Both the position numbers and the translations under genes were made by a program. Positions 55,893 through 64,000 of a DNA stretch of 64,000 nucleotides are shown piece after piece. The notes under the pieces are model-generated. The model was not told the origin of the DNA and ran no database searches. It was given only the letters and a program-made list of their open reading frames with translations. Source of the stretch: Ciona savignyi (Eukaryota; Chordata; Ascidiacea; Phlebobranchia; Cionidae); assembly GCA_000149265.1 (NCBI GenBank), contig CH003047.1:637955-701954 (forward strand), in the 5' to 3' direction. Position 1 is the first letter of the stretch; each line of letters starts with the position of its first letter.

Positions 55893-58800
55893 GAGCACTG
55901 AAGAACTGTGTGCTGTGCTGGTTTGGTAAAAATATCTTTTAAACATTTCGTTTAATTTATGGCGAAAATATGTTCTTTTACACAACAAAGTCGTTAAAAT
56001 TAACACACATTATATTTTTGTTTTACAATTTTAACATTATAAATTAAAAATGACAAAAATCGGCAAAGTTATACAAACTTAACAAATATAACTAAAATTG
56101 TCTAAAAATTATTTTTATAAAAAAGTGATGTTTATTACAAAATAAATACTTTTCAATAAAAGAAAATTGTGACAGACAACACATAAACGCTGATATTACT
56201 TAAATACGAAAAAATATCTGAATATACGTTGATTGTTACCGACTTTTTCCCAATAACCTGATGATTAGTAACATATAAATATTATGTAACCTTTTTACTT
56301 TGTTTTACCTTATTACTTAAATATATATAACTGTCGATGCCCAGTTGATTGTACAAGTAATGAGCGAATTCTAATTAAGTAATAACTGTAATTATAATAC
56401 AATAAAAGCATAACTATTGGTAGCGCCTCGATTTGGTTCAGTGCACATTGTATTACAGGCTGTCTTCGTCATTAAGGCAGGAAACGGAGACATCATAAGC
56501 GCAGTGGGATATAGAAAGAGAAAAAGGAGCATCCTCCGAGGCGGCTGATTGGGTAAAAAACGGGAGGCATTTTTACTCAGAAAAAAGGGGGTCCTTAATA
56601 AAATAGGAAATTGGAACAAAACCTAAAGGCGTCTAAAGATTCCCACACAAAAAATCTTTTGTAAGTTCATGGGAATGGGAACTAAACTGTCTCCAAGAAA
56701 ATTCTGGAAAAAAACAACTTCATAAATGCATTTAAAATAAATAAAGACAATATTTTTTTTAAATTGAAAATGTGCGTATATTTAAAAGAACCTTTAATAT
56801 GAAAGCTAAAACTAATCGTTTCGTTTTAGCCTACCTCTTACATTGGTGGTATTTACAAATAAATCGCATGGTTATCAGAAACACTGGTCTTGAGCAGAGC
56901 TTAGTTAAATAAAGTAGAATACTTTCTGAAGTGGTCTAGCTCGAAGTTGTAAAACCAAAAAATCTCTTTATTGATTATATTGCATCGGAAAACAGATCAC
57001 GGTAAAATGTACAACATTACTCTTCTGTAAAACTCCCTAACTTTACTTCGCGATTCCAATTTTGTGAGCATAAGATATAAAACATGCATTCATCTGCAAG
57101 AAACGTAATTTCGATGCTTTTGCAAACGTTTCAATATTGAATATTCCATGTTAAACAATACGTAGTGGTAAGAATAGGTTTTTAGAAATGTTTATACGAA
57201 AAAGAGAAAGCCTAAACTGAACAATACTTTTTCAATGCTTACATATAATTAAAAGTATCATAAAATGTTATCATTTCATTTACAGCGTGAAGCCCATTTT
57301 GCGGTACATTTTCAAAAGTTATTATATATATAGGTGTATGCCGTGAAATAGCTGCTTCAACGCAAGTCGTACAAAAAAAGTACAAGAACATGGGTTCAAT
57401 ACTGTATTAGTAGAGAGTTCGTACAGTTGAATGGTTAGCGCTACCGATTAATACAACACCTGAAATCGAAATTAGATGAATAAATATAACAATTTAAACA
57501 CTTAGGAAAGCTTTGAGCCTACATGAAAATGTTTGCCAAGTAAAGAATGCTTATTACTATACCAACGTAATTTCCAAAATGTATAATACGATGTGGTTAT
57601 ATTATATGATTTTCAGCATTTCTAAATATTTTTTACCAAAATATGCAATTTCTTAGTAAAGTCATATTAAATTACCTGAGTTTTACTTATGCCTTAATTT
57701 GTAAAGCATTGCCAGTGGGTCCTATACGGATATTTTTAGTTTTATTTTATTGAAAGGTTTCACCAAACGTTTGGTTTAGTCATTTGGTAATTATTACGCC
57801 TTCTTGTTTGATAGTTTTCTACTTGGGCTAGTTTGAGGACTAAACAAATGCTTTAAATATATGCTATAACATAATAAGCACAGTCATTTATTAAAGTGCC
57901 TAAGCAATAAAATGTTCTACATTTAAAATTTATCACTATTATTTGCTAGGTATTTATTAAAGATTGATTTTTAGTATTCTTAGTTAAAAATATAGAAGTG
58001 TGTTTATTTCAAAATGGCTTTGCAGCTCCATTTACACTCTGTGAAAAGGAGGAAATTCTCCGTTATTCTCTTTATGTTCGACACTGTTTCCTCACTGTCT
58101 CAATCATCATACAAACCACGTTTGACTTTACAGTCTTGTAAAACTAACAAATCATTTAAGAATGTCCTGCACAACACATACACATTATATATTTTTTGAT
58201 TTCTTATTTAAATAATATGTTAATAATATATGTAAAATATAAAGTTTTAACTAAATTTTGTTATATTGTGTTATTAGGTTTGTATGTTTTAAACTTCTCT
58301 GGATAATAAGTGACTTTAAACGGATTTTCCAGTGGTTTTAAACGGACCATTGCTTTGACGTGTACTTTATTGAGCGCAATAAAATATATTAACTGCTTAA
58401 GCATATTTACGCTGAGAAATTCTACTTTATGAATTCTTATATGCGAATGCTAACTTTCGTTAGCCAAATGTTGGTTTACCTGAGAATATTTTTATATAAA
58501 AAATGTGTTTTTCGTTACAATGAAAAATTATTTACTATCCACTGTTTACACTGCTGGCCAGCGATTAAACAGTATTTGACTTTAAATACTACAAATTGGA
58601 TTTGTTTACAGGTAACAAGAAGATAAAAAGCGAAATTTTACGAAATTTCTTAAACGAAATTTTCATCCATGTTTCTTTCCATTGTTTTAACGCGTTACAA
58701 TTTTAAATGTAAACTTATTATAATTTTTTTAATTTAAACAAATGTACAATTCAATTAGAGAAAATATCATATTACATAATACGAAAGGAATAAAACAAAC

Positions 58801-61800
58801 ATGGTTGAATGTATATACAGGTTCATATTTTTCGGTAATAGAAAAACAAATAAGCCTAGTTTTATAGTCACGTGGTTATGGTATAGATAGGTTTACTTAT
58901 TGTTTATACGAATTGTTGTATTTTGATCAGAATCTGCAAAAACAACACAGTAAATGATTGCCCAGTAGTGATCTTAAGTAGATGTTGTATGTTTCTTTCA
59001 CCACCGTTGGTGAAAACACTTGAACCAATACATTTTTGTACCTGGCTGGAAATTCAGGCAACGGTAAATGTCACATCGATCAAATTTTCATAACTTGGCA
59101 ATCTTTTTTCGTTTTCTTTGTTTTTATGGCGTACAGTCGCATATTCCCCTTTCAACATTTAAATGGACATACAAGTTAATCTTTCGACACGCACTGTGGT
59201 TATAAAACTAACTCATTCATTATTTATAACTAATCATTATATGCAAGAAAACGAGTAAGTAATTACGTTAATAATTGTTTTTATCAAAAATGCCAAGCCA
59301 ACACAAAACAGTATACATATATTGGTGTCGTATCATAAATCTTTATATAAATCATGTAATGGACTACGGAAACGGCAATTAGACCACGGGGGAGATTTAT
59401 GTAACATTAATTAATTAATTATTACAGAATACTGGCAATTATTTTTATTAGAACAATTTCACAATTTATGAAACCCATAAAAGCCAAATAATAAAAATAA
59501 GTGTAAGATAATAACGTATTTAGAATAACAATGTAAATTTACTTTAAACTTGCAAAATATCTTGGATGTAAACAAAAAATATTACTAAAGGAATTTGCAA
59601 ACAACATTTGATGAAATGGCAGAAAAAGTAAAATTTAAAAGAAGTTATTTTTGTTGGATTTCAAAAATACTTGTACAATAAAACATGCATAAGATTTTCA
59701 CTTGTACTGATACAATTTGGTGACGTTTATCGGTATAAATGAAAATTTGGCGGCAGAGAAATTCGATTTTTGTATTCAGCAAAGTGGCTTAACATACCAG
59801 CAGGCGTGTAAGCACAGGAAGGAAATACTGAATACAGTCCACTGTTTGAAACAACTAGTGAATGTTTTACTAAGAATACCTTGTGATATATAACTTACAC
59901 ATAAATTATAATTTGACGCTGCCCAAATAGTTTTAAAAGTTAAATATGATGTTTTAAAATATGAGTGCAAATTTTAATCGTGATTTTTTGTAAAACCCAT
60001 TGCTGTGACCCAATTTACAGCAAAAACAATTAATATAAACAGGATAAAATAGAGGCCCTTTTAAAGAAAAAAATTTCTAAACATTGATTGAGAATGTGTG
60101 TAAATTTTTTTTTTAATTTGATATATACTATCCGTAACATAAATCATTAAAACAATTAAATTAAACAATTAATATTGACTTATGCTGCTACTTTTTATAT
60201 TTTTTACTACTCATCACAATTTTGTTTGTGATTTGATGATGTGATATGGAAAGCAGTTATTAAGACTGTCTGTATATAACATTACTTTGATATGATGTAT
60301 TGAACATTACATTTTAAAACCAAAGGCTGTCAGTTATAGAATGTATATGCTGAAGTTCGTTGTTTTATTGTTTGTTCTCTTTAAATGTCATCACGCATGC
60401 CAATGGGTCAATTGGTGCAAATATTTAAACACAGGCAATGATGCGTAACGGATCTGTTATATGTCAACACGGGCAACGTAGAAATATTTAGAAACTGTTC
60501 CATTTTCTGATCTTTTCGAAGTTTTGTGTTTGGCTGTTTAACTTCGAAAACAGAACTAATATTCATCAATTAAATTTCTGCTAATATTATAAATATTCGT
60601 GTGCTGTATTCCATTTATAACAAAAAGGTGATCCCTGATATATTATCTTAAAACAAACTTTTTATGCTTTATTGTTTAAAAAGTACATAATTTACACCTC
60701 ATTTAAGTTTGCTAATGGACAGCAATGAAACTGCTCTTAGTTCCATTTACAAAATTAACAAAATAAAGTTTTATTGGCAGAATGTTTAATGAGAAAAAAA
60801 TACACCTACTCTCTTATGTGGTAATACAATATGCATAGAATTTACAACATAAATATATAAACAACAGTGAGATGAAAATTACTTCATTATCGATCAGTCA
60901 TTTTCGTCTTGTTTTATCCCTTGTGTATATTTAATACATCGTTGCTTTACTTTTGTGAAACAATTTTTTTACAGGGTTGAAAAGGGCGTCAGTTAAGTGA
61001 CGTGCCCGAGGCCACAAGATACTTACGTTGATACTTAATTTCAATCACGAAACCCCCGGCTTCTAACTTATCGCCAAAAGCAATAGTGACCAGAAATATG
61101 GTATTGCCTTTTCTATGTTATTGCTGGTCTAATTAATATATAAACATTGGCAAAGACAGATTTACATGTAGGCTACTCCATATTTAGACAGCCGATAGGC
61201 GGATACTAGTTCTTATGACAGATTACATTTAATTGCTGCTTTTGGAAAATATAACTAGCAATGCTTAAGAAAAGAGGGAACTGACTTAATACACATACAA
61301 ACAAAGTAATATTAATTGTGATTATCATTTGGAACATAGTTTATATCCTAATACACTGTTGTTTAACTTTGCGGTTAACCAATCGAAATTTTGTAATAAA
61401 ACAATGAATACAAAAGTTTTTTAATTTCAGTTTTGTTCAGTGTGAAATGTAATGTTAATATAAACACAAAGCTTATAGTCGGGCGGAAATTGTGGACTTT
61501 AATAATAGCGGAACATGTTTAGCGTATACCATTAAAATTATTTTTTTATTTTTTGTAAAAACAAATCATAAAGCATGAGTGAACAATTAAATGTATATAA
61601 ATCGCAGTTTTTGTTTCGATAGATTTTAAAACAAAAGTTATTGCCTTTTAAATCGACCACATACAGGAAATTTTATACGCCGAGACATATTCCACAGACG
61701 TTTTAAATATTTTTAAAGTACGTCGTTTGTTTGTATCAACTAAACGTTTAGAACGATTTTCCGAGAATTCTACATAGAAGGAATTAAATATATTGAATGA

Positions 61801-63950
61801 TGCAATAAAGTATAACACTTGTGTTTGTACTCGGAAAAGGGAAAATGCAGATGGTTTTAACATGAACAATTGCTAACAAGTCCATTTGAGTGTTTCTTAA
61901 TATTAAATCCCTATATCTGAACCATTTACATTTTATTCAAAGGCTAAACCGGTTTAAATAATTTGCATCTAAATATAAAACATTCACTTTCAAACTAATC
62001 ATATGTTCCCTTTAAACCCGATCCGTTTTTTTTCTGCGTCACGGTAGTGACATGTATGTCCGGTTCTGTGGCCGAATGATTGATGCGGCCGATACTTATA
62101 ATTACAAGAGAGTGTAAACTACCGGTGTATTCACAACTATTTGTAAAAAAAGCACATTTTGTATTCTATAAATTAATGCAAGCTGCATCCTTACCACAAT
62201 TGATGCTTTTCGTACACCGAAGTATGTCGTTCGTTTCTGCAAGAAGAAACGGATGGCTTCGTAAGGTTAAACACCAATCTTGTTATGCATGTTCAACACA
62301 CAGTTTATATTCTTGTCAAATACGTGCATGTCAGGACCATGTTATCTGACATTACAAAAAGTTTCAACTCTCACAATTTTGTTTCTGCAAGTATAAATTG
62401 ATAGGTCTCCCACACCAAACTTGTTTACCATATTCAGATAAAGAACTATGATCATTTCAGATTTATGTACATCAATCGACACCTCATTATCTAACATTTC
62501 CTGCTTAAAAGCGGATTGAAAAAAAACTATGCCGAATTCGAATTTTTATTTAAGATTACGTTTAATTTAAAAATGACTGTGCTGTATTTTCGTTGGGGCG
62601 ATGTACCACAATTAAGATAAAAGCACACCCAGACCGTTCTAGCTAACATGTTTACTACAGAAAAGCATCGAAATGTACTGCACATAAGCAATCATTAATA
62701 CATTATCATTGGGAACCGTCCAAGCAAAATAAAATACAAAATAATATAAAAAGGATACGAACAAAAGGCATGCGGGCGGCTCATTCCTCTCTTTAACATT
62801 TCTACTCAAATTCCTCAAAATTTGACCACATTAAAACTGGTAATCAGTCCCATTTATAATTTATATCAATAGAAAGGAAATGTCCAATCGCGTCGAATCT
62901 TCTAGAGTTCTGGAGGTATTATCTAATAGGCTTGAATATGCAATGAATTTTTGTTAAGTAAATCGTGTGGGGGGAATTCCCTACAGACACAAGGATACAG
63001 CATAAACAGCAATTTTTGCAATTTGTTTCTTTAACAGCCGATATTTCGGGACTGGTAAGGATTAGTTTGAAAAAGTTCTAGGTGTATAAAAAAAACAATA
63101 GTAACAGACAAAAAAACAAACGGACTCTACATACGCGAATAAAATCCCTAAAACTATAAATTACATAGGTAAATATAATATACTATTGCCACATATATAA
63201 AACAGCTAAATACTTCAAACAAAAACACATTGATAGTAAATTGCATACCCACCTTGAACTATTTTCCGGTAAATCCATCAATACTCATCTCAACTCAATC
63301 CAGTGATAATAAGTCTGCTAAAACGCCACTTGATGATTTTAGTGCATGCCAGAACACACAATCAAGTTTTATAGTATGGTCTACATTCACATTCTCACAA
63401 CCAAGTGGATAAAGGTTTGTTTTACATAACATAAATGTAACGTTAAGAAATTTGGTAATAAAAATTAATCTTTGTAACAAAAGTTTATACATTGTCACAT
63501 CAATTATCCAACTCTGTAACTTTGTCGTCTCTATTTTTTGACCATGCTTTATCGTAACCAGTATATTTTATTGTATTCGTGCTATTTCTGTATTTTACGT
63601 TTTTAGTAGGTTGTTTAAAAGAATCAGTTAATGCTACCATTTGAACGAATCTAGCTTCAAATTATCTTACGAGAATTTTTACGAATCGTCTTTTTACAGA
63701 GCTAAGTTTCGAAAACATGACTGGCTTGGCACTAACACTATAGTTATATAGAACTGTGTATATGTTAAGGTCGCGTTGATCATTTGGGCTCACAACCGTA
63801 TTTAAACAATCTTTATGTTTTGCATCCGTTTTACAATAGAAAAGCATAGCCAACTGACAGCATACGTCAAAAATGGGTATGCGCCGTTTCTGGTTTCTTA
63901 ACGACTGTATTAACAAACAGTTGAGTGAGTTATGAACAAACCATACATAC
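55893..63950. other. 8-kb gene-poor spacer
   Basis: The frames at 56392-56619, 58014-58199, 58429-58626, 59776-59970, 61648-61869, 62080-62349 and 63230-63498 show no domains. A weak SINE-like fragment lies at 60975-61080 ('agttaagtgacgtgcccgag'). A minus-strand stretch near 63310-63400 could be an ankyrin-like exon of the next gene, but its splice sites are poor. Confidence 0.45.
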
Positions 63951-64000
63951 CTTAACTTCTGTAACATCATAAACGTTGGCTCCATTTTGTAACAATTCGA
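63951..64000 (-). CDS. Partial exon of an ankyrin-repeat gene
   Basis: On the minus strand the window edge opens in the frame ELLQNGANVYDVTEVK, which stops at a clean donor, AAG|gtatgt (intron begins at 63950). 'LLQNGANV' is the textbook end of an ankyrin repeat (LL..GA.V/N). The rest of the gene lies beyond 64000, and its following exon within the window was not found with confidence. The longer frame 63662-63985 on this strand is in a different phase or runs through the intron and should not be taken as protein. Confidence 0.6.

Noticed and set aside
62080..62349. 89-codon plus-strand frame
   Set aside because: No recognisable domain or splice partners; in line with chance.
63295..63420. 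Ankyrin-like minus-strand stretch (FWHALKSSSGVLADLL)
   Set aside because: It could follow the edge exon at 63951-64000, but the acceptor is poor and a stop comes soon after; not firm enough to annotate.

Overview
The window looks like compact, AT-rich invertebrate chordate DNA, most likely a tunicate of the Ciona type. The genes are split into many short exons with small GT-AG introns. The proteins align closely with vertebrate families as I know them, and introns and spacers are full of short non-autonomous elements. The species call is inference; I had no database. A 100-base run of N at 10812-10911 marks an assembly gap.

Layout. 296-492 (+) is probably the last exon of an unrecognised gene lying to the left. 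493-6524 has no gene but many elements: SINE copies, a piggyBac-like MITE with TTAA target duplications (2942-3818), a 31-bp tandem array (3924-4387), a hairpin, and a second MITE with long inverted ends that carries a tRNA-Asp-like sequence (5234-5938). 6525-11124 (+) is an eight-exon receptor of the slime-mould cAMP receptor-like (Dicty_CAR) class, with a one-base frameshift in exon 5. 13191-17848 and 18664-24643 (both -) are tandem SLC51A (organic solute transporter alpha) paralogues. Each has nine exons and encodes exactly 375 residues. 24644-29383 is empty of recognisable genes.

29384-38317 (-) is a 17-exon KAT2 (GCN5/PCAF) histone acetyltransferase. It is head-to-head with an intronless zeta-crystallin/quinone oxidoreductase gene (39524-40534, +), followed by a three-exon Rab GTPase of the Rab43/19 type (40878-42379, +). 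44990-46418 (-) holds a decayed hAT transposase. 51573-55105 (-) is a six-exon L3MBTL-type chromatin reader with an FCS finger, three MBT repeats, a C2HC finger and a SAM domain. 55106-63950 is gene-poor, and an ankyrin-repeat exon (63951-64000, -) runs off the right edge.

The genes do not form a pathway. KAT2 and L3MBTL are both nuclear chromatin regulators, the SLC51A pair and the receptor are membrane proteins, Rab works in vesicle traffic, and CRYZ is a cytosolic reductase. All exon models were built by hand from splice sites, reading phase and family or paralogue alignment. I found no convincing new multi-gene system. The best leads are the tRNA-carrying MITE, the chordate cAR-like receptor with its frameshift, the equal-length SLC51A pair, and the TE-borne CRE pair.
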